DNA of 64,000 bases from Agrobacterium tumefaciens. Its GTDB lineage: Bacteria > Pseudomonadota > Alphaproteobacteria > Rhizobiales > Rhizobiaceae. Position numbers and translations under genes: made by a program. Under the pieces are notes generated by a model. That model was not told the DNA's origin, ran no database searches, and saw nothing but the letters and a program-made list of their open reading frames with translations. Shown in pieces: positions 1-11,044 of the stretch. The stretch lies in the NCBI RefSeq assembly GCF_009649785.1, contig NZ_WJOK01000007.1, forward strand, positions 183,305 to 247,304. Direction: 5' to 3'. Every line of letters begins with the position of its first letter. Position 1 is the stretch's first letter.

Positions 1-628
1 TCTGGCAGGTATCCGAAGAATGCAGACCGAGTTTTTCCTCGATCCTGATTACCTCGTAACCGGGCGTATCTGTCGGCACGATGAAGGCCGTGATACCTTT
101 TTTGCCGGCAGCCGGATCGGTGATGGCAAAAACGATGATGACATCGCCGTTCTTGCCCGACGTGATGAACTGTTTTGCGCCGTCGATGATATAGCGGTCG
201 CCATCGCGCCGCGCTTTTGTCTTCAGATTGGAGGCGTCGGAACCGGCCTGCGGTTCGGTCAGCGCAAAACCGCCGATCCATTCGCCGGAGGCGAGCTTGG
301 GGAGGAAGCGCTGCTTCTGCTCTGCCGTGCCGAATTTCAGGATCGGCACGCAGCCAACCGAATTGTGGACGCTCATGATGGTGGAACAGGCGCCGTCACC
401 GGCAGCGATTTCCTCCAGCGCCAGGGCGTAGGCGACAGCACCGGTTTCCGACCCGCCATAGTCCTCCGAGACCAGCATGCCGAGAAAGCCGAGTTCACCC
501 ATTTCTTTCAGCTCGTCTTTCGGGAACCGGCTTTCCCGGTCGCGCGCGGAAGCGCCGGGGGTGAGCCGCTCGCGGGCGAAATCGCGGGCCATGTCCCTGA
601 TCTGTTGCTGGGCTTCGTTCAGGATCAT
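1..628 (-). CDS. Acyl-CoA dehydrogenase (partial, C-terminus beyond window)
   Basis: FAD flavoenzyme that oxidises a short or branched acyl-CoA to the enoyl-CoA. The reverse strand from the ATG at 628 reads MILNEAQQQIRDMARDF, then the family motifs IGGFALTEPQAGSDAS and QFITSGKNGDVIIVFA, and runs off the window start after about 209 codons, roughly half of a normal ~380-residue protein. A GGAGG ribosome site lies just upstream of the ATG. It starts 12 nt after the stop of the thiolase gene and is probably co-transcribed with it. The substrate cannot be read from the sequence; the neighbouring isovaleryl-CoA operon suggests a branched or short chain. The long open frame on the opposite strand is a shadow of this gene. 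Confidence 0.9.
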   Translation of the reverse strand, partial: MILNEAQQQIRDMARDFARERLTPGASARDRESRFPKDELKEMGELGFLGMLVSEDYGGSETGAVAYALALEEIAAGDGACSTIMSVHNSVGCVPILKFGTAEQKQRFLPKLASGEWIGGFALTEPQAGSDASNLKTKARRDGDRYIIDGAKQFITSGKNGDVIIVFAITDPAAGKKGITAFIVPTDTPGYEVIRIEEKLGLHSSDTCQ

Positions 629-640
629 CTCCGCCTCCCT

Positions 641-1803
<1,163 letters not shown>

Positions 1804-1919
1804 ATTCACCTCCCTTGGCCATCCTCCCACCGAGAGAACGACCGTCATCGCAATCTCCTCCAGACCGCGACTGACGTGAACGCTATCACTATCTCGAATT
1901 CATTTCAAAGCTATTTTGA

Positions 1920-1947
1920 TTGACAGTTTTTTGATTGGCGATATCTT
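1920..1947 (+). promoter_or_regulatory. Likely promoter of the Lrp-type regulator
   Basis: TTGACA at 1920-1925 and TATCTT at 1942-1947, 16 nt apart, lie 38 nt before the regulator's ATG in the AT-rich divergent gap 1804-1985. Lrp-family genes are often autoregulated and control the divergent genes, so operators may lie here. This was called by eye. Confidence 0.45.
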
Positions 1948-1985
1948 TGATCCAACAATTAGTCATATCATAGAGCAAATGATCC

Positions 1986-2459
1986 ATGATTGAGCTCGAC
2001 AGTTTCGACCAGAAGATTCTCCATGTGCTTGGCGATGACGGGCGTGTGAGCTGGCGCGATCTGGCAGCCCGGATCGGGCTTTCCTTCACGCCGACACTGC
2101 GCCGCGTGCGCAAGCTGGAAGAAGAAGGCATCATTCGCGGTTATACCGCCGTGTTCGATGAGAACCGGCTGCTCGGCAATATGGGCGTCTTCATTTCCGT
2201 CACGCTGGAACGGCAGATAAAGGAAGCGCTGACGACGTTCGAGCACCATGTCGCCTCCATTCCGGAAGTGGTGGGCGGCTACCAGACGAGCGGCAGTTCC
2301 GACTATCTCATTCATGCCATGGTGCGGGATCTACCGCATTATCAGCAGCTTCTGGATTTCCTGACCACGGTTCCCGGTGTGTCGCGCATCCAGTCCAATT
2401 TCGCCATCAAGACATTCGTGCGCCGTTCCGCCGCCTTCACCGGAGGTGACGCGCCATAA
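1986..2459 (+). CDS. Lrp/AsnC family transcriptional regulator
   Basis: 157-residue DNA-binding regulator of the leucine-responsive family. Residues 1-60 form the winged helix-turn-helix (LDSFDQKILHVLGDDGRVSW, then DLAARIGLSFTPTLRRVRKL) and about 65-145 the RAM/AsnC effector domain with GGYQTSGSSDYLI. Length is normal. It stands between the thiolase/acyl-CoA dehydrogenase genes (divergent) and the leucine-catabolic operon that starts about 80 nt after its stop. I infer that it senses leucine or a related amino acid or acyl-CoA and controls both sides. The ligand and targets are not visible in the sequence. Confidence 0.9.
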   Translation: MIELDSFDQKILHVLGDDGRVSWRDLAARIGLSFTPTLRRVRKLEEEGIIRGYTAVFDENRLLGNMGVFISVTLERQIKEALTTFEHHVASIPEVVGGYQTSGSSDYLIHAMVRDLPHYQQLLDFLTTVPGVSRIQSNFAIKTFVRRSAAFTGGDAP

Positions 2460-2540
2460 ATGAGAGTTGCCAGCACGGAGGAGGTGCTGGCCGCTGACGA
2501 GAGGGACGGAGACAAATGGCCGTCCGGAGGAGGAGACGCG

Positions 2541-3713
2541 ATGAGTTTGAACCTCGCCGCCATTTTCGATGCCGATCTCGGCCCGGAAATCGCAGCATTG
2601 CGCGACAGCGCAAGAGCATTCGCAGACGATGAAATAGCGCCGCTCGCAGCAGAAATCGATCGCAACGATCAGTTTCCGCGCCAGCTCTGGCCGCGGATGG
2701 GTGAACTCGGTCTGCACGGTATTACCGTTTCGGAGGAATTCGGCGGTGCTGACATGGGCTATCTCGCTCATTGCGTGGCGATGGAGGAGATAAGCCGCGC
2801 TTCCGCGTCCATCGGCCTGTCCTATGGCGCCCATTCCAACCTCTGCATCAACCAGATTCATCGCTGGGGAACGGAAGAGCAGAAGCGGCGATATCTGCCG
2901 AAGCTGGTTTCGGGCGAGCATGTCGGTTCGCTCGCCATGAGCGAGACGGAGGCCGGCTCGGATGTCGTCTCGATGCGGCTGAAGGCGGAACGTAAGGGCG
3001 ACGTCTATGTGCTGAACGGCACAAAGATGTGGATCACCAACGGTCACGAGGCAGACACGCTGGTTGTCTACGCCAAGACGGACATGTCCGCCGGTGCGCG
3101 TGGCATCACGGCCTTTCTGATCGAAAAAGGCTTCAAGGGTTTTCGCCCCGCACAAAAACTCGACAAGCTTGGCATGCGCGGCTCACCCACCTCCGAACTG
3201 GTGTTTACGGATTGCGAGGTCCCGGAGGAAAACCTCCTCGGGCGCTTGAACGACGGCGTGACGGTGCTGATGAGCGGGCTTGATTACGAGCGCGCGGTGC
3301 TGGCTGCCGGCCCTGTTGGCATCATGCAGGCGGCTATCGATCTGGTGCTACCCTATGCGCGCGAGCGCAAGCAATTCGGCAAGCCGATCGGCGAATTCCA
3401 GCTGGTGCAGGGAAAGCTTGCCGATATCTATTCGGCCATGAACGCCTCCCGCGCCTATGTCTATGCCGTGGCGCGCGCCTGCGACAATGGCCGCATCACA
3501 AGGCAGGATGCGGCAGGTGCGATCCTGTTTGCCGCCGAGCGGGCGACGCGAGTTGCACTGGATGCAATCCAGCTTCTCGGCGGTTCCGGCTATGTCAATG
3601 AAAGTCCGGCCGGGCGGCTGCTTCGGGACGCCAAGCTTTATGAAATCGGCGCGGGCACCAGCGAAATCCGCCGGATGCTGATCGGCCGCGAACTGGTCAA
3701 AGGCAATGGGTGA
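2541..3713 (+). CDS. ivd: Isovaleryl-CoA dehydrogenase
   Basis: FAD-dependent enzyme converting isovaleryl-CoA to 3-methylcrotonyl-CoA, the first committed step of leucine degradation after the keto-acid dehydrogenase. 390 residues. The acyl-CoA dehydrogenase fold is complete: [47 protein letters not shown], and the C-terminal [20 protein letters not shown] with [12 protein letters not shown]. The ATG at 2541 follows GGAGGAGGAGACGCG; the open frame extends upstream to 2460 without a convincing start. It opens the operon ivd-mccB-mccA-hmgL-enoyl hydratase, which supports this substrate over other acyl-CoAs. Confidence 0.93.
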   Translation: MSLNLAAIFDADLGPEIAALRDSARAFADDEIAPLAAEIDRNDQFPRQLWPRMGELGLHGITVSEEFGGADMGYLAHCVAMEEISRASASIGLSYGAHSNLCINQIHRWGTEEQKRRYLPKLVSGEHVGSLAMSETEAGSDVVSMRLKAERKGDVYVLNGTKMWITNGHEADTLVVYAKTDMSAGARGITAFLIEKGFKGFRPAQKLDKLGMRGSPTSELVFTDCEVPEENLLGRLNDGVTVLMSGLDYERAVLAAGPVGIMQAAIDLVLPYARERKQFGKPIGEFQLVQGKLADIYSAMNASRAYVYAVARACDNGRITRQDAAGAILFAAERATRVALDAIQLLGGSGYVNESPAGRLLRDAKLYEIGAGTSEIRRMLIGRELVKGNG

Positions 3714-3721
3714 GGAATGCG

Positions 3722-5323
3722 ATGAAGCTTACATCCAGTCTGAACCGCGATCCTACCTTTTCCGCCAACGTCACCTTCATGTCGGGCCTGGTGGATGACC
3801 TGCGGCAGCATGTCGAAAAAATCTCCAAGGGCGGCGGCGACAAGGCGCGCGAACGGCATCTGTCACGCGGCAAATTGCTTGCGCGCGACCGGATAGAAGC
3901 ACTGCTCGATCCCGGGAGTCCGTTTCTCGAATTCTCGCAATTCGCAGCATACGAGGTCTACGACGAACCCGTTCCGGCCGCCGGCATCGTCACCGGCATC
4001 GGCCGGGTCGCAGGCCGTGAATGCGTCATCGTGGCCAATGACGCGACGGTGAAAGGCGGCACCTATTATCCGCTGACGGTCAAGAAACATCTGCGCGCGC
4101 AAGAGATCGCTGCCGACAACCACCTGCCCTGCATTTATCTGGTCGATTCCGGCGGTGCGAACCTTCCCAATCAGGACGAGGTTTTTCCCGACCGCGATCA
4201 TTTCGGCCGCATCTTTTACAATCAGGCCAATATGTCGGCGGCAGGCATCGCCCAGATCGCAGTCGTGATGGGAAGCTGTACGGCTGGTGGGGCCTATGTG
4301 CCGGCTATGAGCGACCAGTCCGTGATCGTCAAAAATCAGGGCACGATCTTCCTCGGCGGTCCGCCGCTGGTGAAGGCCGCAACGGGCGAAGTGGTGACTG
4401 CGGAAGAACTGGGTGGCGCGGATGTGCATTCGCGGCAATCCGGCGTGACTGATCACTATGCCCACGATGACCGCCACGCGCTTTCGCTGACCCGAAGGAT
4501 CGTCTCCACCCTCAACCGCCGCAAACGCGTGGAGCTGGATATTCGCGAACCCGCAGAACCGCTTTATCCATCGGAGGAGCTTTACGGCATCGTGCCCACC
4601 GATACGCGCAAGCCTTTCGAGGTGCGCGAGATCATCGCGCGTCTGGTGGATGGCTCCGAATTCGACGAGTTCAAGGCGCTTTATGGCACGACGCTTGTGT
4701 GCGGTTTCGCCCATATCCACGGTTATCCCGTCGGCATCGTCGCCAATAACGGCATTCTGTTTTCGGAATCGGCGCTGAAGGGCGGGCATTTCATCGAACT
4801 CTGCTGCCAGCGCGGCATTCCCCTGGTTTTCCTGCAGAACATAACCGGCTTCATGGTCGGCAAGGCCTATGAGGCCGATGGTATCGCCAAGGATGGCGCC
4901 AAGCTCGTTACGGCCGTTGCATCGGCTAAAGTGCCGAAATTCACCGTCATTATCGGCGGCTCCTTCGGTGCGGGCAATTACGGCATGTGCGGGCGCGCCT
5001 ATTCGCCGCGCTTTTTGTGGATGTGGCCGAATGCGCGCATTTCCGTCATGGGCGGCGAGCAGGCGGCATCCGTTCTGGCGCAAATCCGGCGCGACGGCAT
5101 CGAGGCGGATGGCCGCCACTGGTCCAAGGAGGGCGAGGAGGCGTTCAAACAGCCGATCCGGGAAAAATACGAGCGGGAAGGTCACCCCTATTATGCCAGT
5201 GCAAGGCTGTGGGACGATGGCATCATCGACCCGAAGGACACCCGCCTCGTGCTCGGCCTTGGCCTGTCGGCCGCGCTGAACGCGCCGATTGAACCCACCC
5301 GTTTCGGCATATTCAGGATGTGA
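3722..5323 (+). CDS. mccB: Methylcrotonyl-CoA carboxylase, carboxyltransferase (beta) subunit
   Basis: Transfers the carboxyl group from biotin on MccA to 3-methylcrotonyl-CoA, giving 3-methylglutaconyl-CoA. 533 residues, the usual length. The crotonase-like carboxyltransferase signatures are present: [71 protein letters not shown] and the C-terminal [16 protein letters not shown] at 3722 has GAGG a few bases upstream; an in-frame GTG at 3710 overlaps the ivd stop and is less likely. It is followed 7 nt later by mccA, its partner in the heteromeric complex. Confidence 0.95.
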   Translation: MKLTSSLNRDPTFSANVTFMSGLVDDLRQHVEKISKGGGDKARERHLSRGKLLARDRIEALLDPGSPFLEFSQFAAYEVYDEPVPAAGIVTGIGRVAGRECVIVANDATVKGGTYYPLTVKKHLRAQEIAADNHLPCIYLVDSGGANLPNQDEVFPDRDHFGRIFYNQANMSAAGIAQIAVVMGSCTAGGAYVPAMSDQSVIVKNQGTIFLGGPPLVKAATGEVVTAEELGGADVHSRQSGVTDHYAHDDRHALSLTRRIVSTLNRRKRVELDIREPAEPLYPSEELYGIVPTDTRKPFEVREIIARLVDGSEFDEFKALYGTTLVCGFAHIHGYPVGIVANNGILFSESALKGGHFIELCCQRGIPLVFLQNITGFMVGKAYEADGIAKDGAKLVTAVASAKVPKFTVIIGGSFGAGNYGMCGRAYSPRFLWMWPNARISVMGGEQAASVLAQIRRDGIEADGRHWSKEGEEAFKQPIREKYEREGHPYYASARLWDDGIIDPKDTRLVLGLGLSAALNAPIEPTRFGIFRM

Positions 5324-5330
5324 GGCGACG

Positions 5331-7316
5331 ATGTTCTCAAAAATACTGATCGCCAACCGCGGCGAAATCGCCTGCCGGATCATCCGCACCGCCCGCAAGA
5401 TGGGCATCCGCACCGTCGCGGTCTATTCGGATGCCGACCGCGACGCCATGCATGTGGCGCTGGCCGACGAGGCCATTGCGATCGGTCCTGCACCTGCCCG
5501 CTCGTCGTATCTCGATGCTGAAAAGATCATCGCCGCCGCACAGGCAAGCGGCGCGCAAGCCATTCATCCCGGTTACGGTTTTCTCTCGGAGAATGCCGGT
5601 TTCGCCGAAGCCTGCGCCTCTGCCGGCATCATTTTCATCGGCCCGACACCCGATGCCATCCGCGCCATGGGCGGAAAAAGCGAGGCGAAGGCGCTTATGG
5701 CGCAGGCGGGCGTTCCCGTGGTGCCCGGCTATCACGGCGAGGATCAGGCCGACGAAAAGCTTGCCGGCGAGGCAGAAGCCATCGGCTATCCGGTTTTACT
5801 CAAGGCTTCAGCTGGCGGCGGTGGCAAGGGCATGCGCGTTGTCCGTGAAAAGCGTGAATTTGCGGCAGAGCTCGCCGGCGCAAAACGCGAAGCGCTCGCC
5901 GCCTTCGGCAATGACCGTATGCTGATCGAGAAATATCTGGAACGGCCGCGACATGTGGAGGTGCAGGTCTTTGCCGATGGCCATGGCAATTGTCTTTCGC
6001 TTTTCGAGCGCGATTGCTCGATCCAGCGCCGGCACCAGAAAGTCATAGAGGAGGCCCCTGCCCCCGGCCTGCCCGATACGCTCAGGCAACGCATGTACAA
6101 CGCGGCGGTGGCCGCCGCCCGCGCCATCGACTATCGCGGGGCTGGAACGGTGGAGTTCCTGCTCGACCCGTCCGGCGCGTTCTATTTCATGGAAATGAAC
6201 ACCAGGCTTCAGGTCGAGCATCCGGTCACGGAATATATTACCGGGCTCGATCTGGTAGAATGGCAGATCCGTGTTGCGAATGGAGAGGCGCTGCCGGACG
6301 ACTGGGGCAATCTGCGCATCAACGGCCATGCCATCGAGGCACGGATTTACGCCGAAGACCCGACGCATGATTTTCTGCCGTCAATCGGCACGGTCAGCCA
6401 CCTCGCCTTTCCGGAAGAAGGACCTCACCTTAGGATAGATAGCGGCATACGCACCGGCGACGCCATCAGCGTGCACTATGATCCGATGATCGCCAAGCTG
6501 ATCGTCTGGGACTACGACCGTCCGTCTGCCGTGCGGCGTCTGCGTCTTGCACTCGAAAAACTGGCGATTTGCGGCGTCACCAGCAATGCCGCCTTTCTGA
6601 CACGGCTTGCGGGGCTGGACGCTTTCGCCGCCGCCGAACTCGATACCGGCTTCATAGCCCGCAACGAAGCGGCGCTCTTTGCCCCCGGAGCCACGAGCGA
6701 GAACGAAATAGCTTTGGCCACGCTCGGCCTGCTTCTCTCACGCCGGAACGGGGCCAAGCCGCAGGCCGATCCTTATAGCCCTTGGAACAATACGAACTCT
6801 TTCCGCCTCAATGCGCCAGCGCGGGAAACCCTGCGTTTCGTCCTGGATCAACAGCCGGTCGATGTCGCCGTTACACATGAGCCAGATGGTTTTTCACTGG
6901 AGATCGGCACGCGGGCAATCCGCGCTCATGGCAGCATCTCACAAGACGGCGCACTGCGGGCGACCGTCGATGGTAGGCAAAGGCAGTGCCGTTTCTTTGC
7001 CAGCGATAACGGCCACGCGCTTTTTCTGGATGGCGAGCACTATCGCATCAGCCAGCCCGACCCGGTCGATGTAGCTGATACCTCCACCCATACCGGCGGT
7101 CTGGAAGCCCCGATGCCCGGCGTCATCCGCGCCATTCTAAGCAAGCAGGGCGCAGCGGTTGAGGCCGGTGACGCGCTTGTGGTGATGGAGGCGATGAAAA
7201 TGGAGCACACTATCCGTGCGCCAGCAAAAGGCACCGTCACCGCCATCAACTGCGCCGAAGGTAATATGGTCGAAGCCGGCGCCATGCTGGTGGATTTCGA
7301 ACCGGAGGGCGCATGA
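5331..7316 (+). CDS. mccA: Methylcrotonyl-CoA carboxylase, biotin carboxylase/carrier (alpha) subunit
   Basis: ATP-dependent carboxylation of a covalently bound biotin, the first half-reaction of methylcrotonyl-CoA carboxylase. 661 residues: biotin carboxylase core about 1-450 (ILIANRGEIACRIIRTARK, ATP-grasp loop KASAGGGGKGMRVV, MEMNTRLQVEHPVTE), a linker domain, and a C-terminal biotinyl domain with the acceptor lysine in VVMEAMKMEH (about Lys623). ATG at 5331 follows GAGGCGACG. It directly follows mccB, and its stop is next to the start of hmgL, so the genes are translated as a unit. Confidence 0.95.
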   Translation: MFSKILIANRGEIACRIIRTARKMGIRTVAVYSDADRDAMHVALADEAIAIGPAPARSSYLDAEKIIAAAQASGAQAIHPGYGFLSENAGFAEACASAGIIFIGPTPDAIRAMGGKSEAKALMAQAGVPVVPGYHGEDQADEKLAGEAEAIGYPVLLKASAGGGGKGMRVVREKREFAAELAGAKREALAAFGNDRMLIEKYLERPRHVEVQVFADGHGNCLSLFERDCSIQRRHQKVIEEAPAPGLPDTLRQRMYNAAVAAARAIDYRGAGTVEFLLDPSGAFYFMEMNTRLQVEHPVTEYITGLDLVEWQIRVANGEALPDDWGNLRINGHAIEARIYAEDPTHDFLPSIGTVSHLAFPEEGPHLRIDSGIRTGDAISVHYDPMIAKLIVWDYDRPSAVRRLRLALEKLAICGVTSNAAFLTRLAGLDAFAAAELDTGFIARNEAALFAPGATSENEIALATLGLLLSRRNGAKPQADPYSPWNNTNSFRLNAPARETLRFVLDQQPVDVAVTHEPDGFSLEIGTRAIRAHGSISQDGALRATVDGRQRQCRFFASDNGHALFLDGEHYRISQPDPVDVADTSTHTGGLEAPMPGVIRAILSKQGAAVEAGDALVVMEAMKMEHTIRAPAKGTVTAINCAEGNMVEAGAMLVDFEPEGA

Positions 7317-7317
7317 G

Positions 7318-8244
7318 ATGGCCTTGCCCAAAACCGTCAAGATCGTCGAGGTCGGCGCACGTGATGGCCTGCAAAACGAAACTGCTGAGGTTCCCACCGC
7401 CTTCAAGATCAGGTTGATCGAGCGGCTGGCTGCGGCCGGATTGGCGGCGGTGGAGGCAGGAGCCTTCGTTTCGCCAAAAAAAGTTCCGCAAATGGCAGGG
7501 TCGAAGGAGGTGCTTCTAGGCCTCAAACGACATCCCAATACCGGCTATCCGGCGCTCGTTCCCAATATCAAGGGTTTCGAGGCCGCCGTTGAAGCCGGTG
7601 TGACGGAGATAGCCGTTTTCGTCTCCGCATCCGAAGGCTTCAGCCAGCACAATATCGCCTGTTCGCGCGCCGAAAGCCTCGAGCGCCTGCGCGATGTTTC
7701 GGAGGCAGCGGCCAGCCGTAACATCCGCATGCGCGGCTATGTCTCCTGCATCGCCGGTTGCCCCTATGACGGCGCGGTCGCACCCGATGATGTGGCGGCG
7801 ATGGCCGAAGCGCTTGTCGCCATGGGATGCTACGAAATCTCGCTCGGCGATACGATTGGCGTCGGCACGGCCGGGCAAATCCGCAAGCTCATCCAACATG
7901 TATCGACCCGCATCCCGCGCGAAAAACTCGCCATGCATTTCCACGACACCTATGGGCAGGGCGTCGCCAATGTGCTGGCTTCGCTTGAGGAAGGTATTTG
8001 TGTGTTCGACAGTTCCGTGGCCGGGCTCGGCGGTTGCCCCTTTGCGCCGGGCGCAAGCGGCAATGTCGCCACCGAAGACGTTATTTATCTGCTGCACGGG
8101 CTTGGCATCAAAACCGGCATCGACCTGATGGCGGTGGCGAGAACGGGAGACTGGATAAGTCGCCATCTCGGCAGGGCAAATGCGGCACGCGCAGGTAAGG
8201 CACTGCTTGCCGTAAAGATGGAGGATAATGCACATGGTGGGTGA
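7318..8244 (+). CDS. hmgL: Hydroxymethylglutaryl-CoA lyase
   Basis: Cleaves 3-hydroxy-3-methylglutaryl-CoA into acetoacetate and acetyl-CoA, the last step of leucine degradation. 308 residues of HMGL-like TIM-barrel sequence: VEVGARDGLQNE near the N-terminus, the metal-binding AMHFHDTYGQGVANVLASLE, and the family signature GLGGCPFAPGASGNVATED with the loop cysteine. ATG at 7318 is 1 nt after the mccA stop, with GGAGG overlapping the mccA end. Its 3' end overlaps the next gene. Homocitrate or isopropylmalate synthases are related but much longer. Confidence 0.94.
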   Translation: MALPKTVKIVEVGARDGLQNETAEVPTAFKIRLIERLAAAGLAAVEAGAFVSPKKVPQMAGSKEVLLGLKRHPNTGYPALVPNIKGFEAAVEAGVTEIAVFVSASEGFSQHNIACSRAESLERLRDVSEAAASRNIRMRGYVSCIAGCPYDGAVAPDDVAAMAEALVAMGCYEISLGDTIGVGTAGQIRKLIQHVSTRIPREKLAMHFHDTYGQGVANVLASLEEGICVFDSSVAGLGGCPFAPGASGNVATEDVIYLLHGLGIKTGIDLMAVARTGDWISRHLGRANAARAGKALLAVKMEDNAHGG

Positions 8245-9010
8245 GCTGTTGAGCGAGAAGCGCAAGGACGTTCTGTGGCTGACGCTTAACCGGCCGGACG
8301 TCCACAACGCCATGAACGCCGCGATGACGGACGCCTTGACGCATGCGATCCGGACGGCCTCCAGCGACGGCGACCTGCGTGCCGTGGTGATAACGGCGGC
8401 GGGCGACCGTAGCTTCTGCTCAGGGGCCGATCTGAAGGAAAGCGCTGGTGGCATGTTCCTCTCGCGAGACGGAACGAACCCCATCGCCAATGTGATGCGC
8501 GCTATCGAGACCTGCAACAAAATCGTCATCGCCCGCGTCAATGGCCGGGTGCTGGCGGGTGGGCTAGGCCTCATCGCGGCCTGCGATCTCGCTTATGCCG
8601 CCGATCATGCTGAGTTCGGCCTGCCGGAAGTTCGCGTCGGCCTTTTCCCGGCCATGGTGGCGGCGAAACTTCTGGCCAAAATACCGCTGAGCCGCCTCCA
8701 CGAAATGGCCTATCTGGGGCAACCGGTCACCGCCGCAGAGGCCGAAGGCATCGGCCTCATCAACCGCACGGCGCCACGTGCCGAACTCGATGGCGTGATC
8801 GAGGGGGTACTCGCCCGCTTGCGGCAGAACGCGCCGGGCGCAGTCGCCGCCGGAAAGGCAGCGCTGCTGACGATGCGCGACATGCCGGCCAGTGAACGGC
8901 TCGCCTTTGCCGAAAGCGTCATCGCGAAGATCAGCAGCAGCGAGGAGGCGCGCGAAGGCAGAGACGCCTTCGCTGGAAAACGCCCGCCGCTCTGGGCTGG
9001 CGGGTCCTGA
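8228..9010 (+). CDS. Enoyl-CoA hydratase, probably methylglutaconyl-CoA hydratase
   Basis: Crotonase-family enzyme of 260 residues. Oxyanion-hole segments are visible in [12 protein letters not shown] and in [20 protein letters not shown], followed by [15 protein letters not shown]. As last gene of the leucine operon, overlapping hmgL by 17 nt, it most likely hydrates 3-methylglutaconyl-CoA to HMG-CoA and so supplies the otherwise missing step between MccAB and HMG-CoA lyase. The family alone does not fix substrate. Start: ATG at 8228 just after GGAGG, with a second ATG at 8234. Confidence 0.88.
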   Translation: MHMVGELLSEKRKDVLWLTLNRPDVHNAMNAAMTDALTHAIRTASSDGDLRAVVITAAGDRSFCSGADLKESAGGMFLSRDGTNPIANVMRAIETCNKIVIARVNGRVLAGGLGLIAACDLAYAADHAEFGLPEVRVGLFPAMVAAKLLAKIPLSRLHEMAYLGQPVTAAEAEGIGLINRTAPRAELDGVIEGVLARLRQNAPGAVAAGKAALLTMRDMPASERLAFAESVIAKISSSEEAREGRDAFAGKRPPLWAGGS

Positions 9011-9128
9011 ACCACCGCTCAAGGTCTTAATCGATATAATGCCCACAGCCGCGTTGACCCCGTTCGGCAAATCGAGTTCTATCCACCACCTTTCGCCGGA
9101 GGGCGATCGGGGAGCTGGAGGAGAACCT

Positions 9129-10007
9129 ATGCGCCTTGTAAAAACCGTCGCCGAGTTGCGCGGTCTGACCGCCAAGTTTCGTCGCGATGGCAAGACCGTC
9201 GGCTTCGTGCCGACCATGGGTTTTTTGCATATCGGCCATCTGACGCTGGTTGCCAGGGCGAAGACGGAGAACGACGTGACGGTGGTCTCGATCTTCGTCA
9301 ATCCGCTGCAATTCGGAGCCAATGAGGATCTTGCCCGTTACCCCCGCGATCTCGCCCGCGATAGCGCGCTGCTGGAAGAGGCAGGTGTCGACATTCTTTT
9401 CGCACCCGAGGTTACGGAGATGTATCCGCGCCCGATGCAGACCGTGGTGGATGTGCCGGAACTGGGAAGCCAGTTGGAAGGTGCGGTACGGCCGGGGCAT
9501 TTTGCCGGGGTTACGACTGTTGTCACCAAGCTTTTTAATCTCGTGCAGCCGGATGCCGCCTATTTCGGAGAAAAGGACTACCAGCAGGTAACGCTGATCC
9601 GGCGCATGGTGGACGATCTCGCCCAGCCAGTCCGCATCGTTCCCGTCGCCACCGTACGTGAGGCGGATGGGCTCGCCTGCTCCTCGCGCAATGTCTACCT
9701 GAGCCTTGAAGAGCGTGCCGCCGCCGTAATTGTGCCGCGCGCGCTTGATGAGGCCGAGCGGCTGTACAATGAGGGCTGCGACGACCCGGACGCGTTCGAA
9801 GCAGCAATAGAAAAATTCATCGCCACCGAGAAGCTGGCATTGCCCGAAGTCGTGGCGGTGCGCGATCCCGACACGCTGGCCCCCGTGGCTTCGCTGCAGG
9901 CGCGGCCTGTGCTGGTGGCACTGTTTGTGCGGGTCGGCAGCACCCGCCTTCTCGACAACCGCGTCATCGGACGTGATAAAACTGGCAAACAGGAGGCTGC
10001 ACGATGA
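9129..10007 (+). CDS. panC: Pantoate-beta-alanine ligase (pantothenate synthetase)
   Basis: Joins pantoate and beta-alanine with ATP to make pantothenate, the coenzyme A precursor. 292 residues. The nucleotidyl-transferase HIGH motif is at residues 34-37 in [14 protein letters not shown], followed by [35 protein letters not shown] and [11 protein letters not shown] at 9129 lies 9 nt after GGAGGAG; the frame is open upstream but unsupported. It overlaps panB by 4 nt. A 118-nt gap separates it from the leucine operon; TATAAT at 9035-9040 could be a -10 box but has no clear -35 partner. Confidence 0.95.
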   Translation: MRLVKTVAELRGLTAKFRRDGKTVGFVPTMGFLHIGHLTLVARAKTENDVTVVSIFVNPLQFGANEDLARYPRDLARDSALLEEAGVDILFAPEVTEMYPRPMQTVVDVPELGSQLEGAVRPGHFAGVTTVVTKLFNLVQPDAAYFGEKDYQQVTLIRRMVDDLAQPVRIVPVATVREADGLACSSRNVYLSLEERAAAVIVPRALDEAERLYNEGCDDPDAFEAAIEKFIATEKLALPEVVAVRDPDTLAPVASLQARPVLVALFVRVGSTRLLDNRVIGRDKTGKQEAAR

Positions 10008-10843
10008 GCACGCACGCGAAACAGAAGCGGCTGACGACAGCCTCCATCAAGCAAATGAAAGGCGGTGCGCGCATCGTCTGCCTTACTGCCTATACGACGC
10101 CGATTGCCCGCCTGCTCGATCCGCATTGCGACCTGCTGCTGGTTGGCGATTCAGTCGGCATGGTACTTTATGGCATGGACACGACGGTCGGCGTCACCCT
10201 GGATATGATGATCGCCCATGGCCGCGCCGTCATGCGTGGTGTGGAACACGCCTGCGTCATCGTCGATCTCCCCTTCGGGACCTATCAGGAATCAAAGGAA
10301 CAGGCGTTCCGCAACGCCGTGCGGCTGATGCAGGAAACCGGCTGTGATGGCGTGAAGCTGGAAGGTGGTGAGGAAATGGCCGAAACCATCGCCTTTCTCG
10401 TGGCGCGCGGCATTCCGGTGTTCGGCCATGTCGGGCTGATGCCGCAGTTGGTCCACACCGCCGGAGGTTTCCGCTCTCTTGGACATTCAGATGCGGAAAC
10501 GCAGAAAATCTGGCGCGATGCGATTGCGGTCGATCAGGCCGGTGCTTTCGCCATTGTCGTGGAGGGTACCGTCGAGCCGCTTGCGCGCGAATTGACCGAA
10601 AAACTCTCCGTCCCGACTGTCGGCATCGGCGCATCACCAGCCTGCGATGGGCAGGTGCTGGTTTCCGACGACATGCTCGGTCTCTTCACCGATTTCAAAC
10701 CGAAATTCGTCAAACGTTTCGCCGATCTGGGTGCGACCGTTTCACAGGCAGCAGCAGGTTATGCCGAAGAGGTGCGCTCCGGCGCGTTTCCGGGGCCGGA
10801 GCATACGTTTCAGGTCCGTAGGCAATCGCCTTCGGCGGAGTGA
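10004..10843 (+). CDS. panB: 3-Methyl-2-oxobutanoate hydroxymethyltransferase
   Basis: Adds a hydroxymethyl group from methylene-tetrahydrofolate to alpha-ketoisovalerate, the first step of pantoate synthesis. 279 residues with the PanB barrel motifs [51 protein letters not shown] and GHVGLMPQ, ending in the normal region [14 protein letters not shown]. It starts inside the ATGA overlap with panC, typical of translational coupling. The precursor is a valine keto acid, which may explain the position next to branched-chain catabolism. A REP-like palindrome pair follows 50 nt after its stop. Confidence 0.95.
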   Translation: MSTHAKQKRLTTASIKQMKGGARIVCLTAYTTPIARLLDPHCDLLLVGDSVGMVLYGMDTTVGVTLDMMIAHGRAVMRGVEHACVIVDLPFGTYQESKEQAFRNAVRLMQETGCDGVKLEGGEEMAETIAFLVARGIPVFGHVGLMPQLVHTAGGFRSLGHSDAETQKIWRDAIAVDQAGAFAIVVEGTVEPLARELTEKLSVPTVGIGASPACDGQVLVSDDMLGLFTDFKPKFVKRFADLGATVSQAAAGYAEEVRSGAFPGPEHTFQVRRQSPSAE

Positions 10844-10892
10844 GGGAACGGCGCAGATGAGGTGGTGAGGTGGTGACATACACCTTCACCTT

Positions 10893-10979
10893 CGTCACGC
10901 TCGGGCTCGTCCCGAGCATCTGCTACCTATCTATTTTGTGAAATGTCGGCAGATCCTCGGCACAAGGCCGAGGGTGACG
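10893..10979. repeat. REP-like inverted pair between panB and rhaI
   Basis: Two 31-nt arms, 10893-10923 and 10949-10979, are imperfect reverse complements (GCAGAT.CTCGG core, ending GTGACG), and each arm can fold by itself (CTCGGGCTCGTCCCGAG in the left one). They sit between the convergent ends of panB and rhaI. The shape is that of a REP/BIME-type intergenic element that may act as terminator or RNA stabiliser. Confidence 0.75.
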
Positions 10980-11044
10980 TCGCGTTTGCGGCAAGGTTTG
11001 TAAGTAGGCTCGGCTTCTCCGCCTATCCCCTCAAACCCCAACCC

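Noticed and set aside
3863..5413. 516-codon frame antisense to mccB
   Set aside because: It covers a complete carboxyltransferase gene on the other strand and shows no motif of its own.
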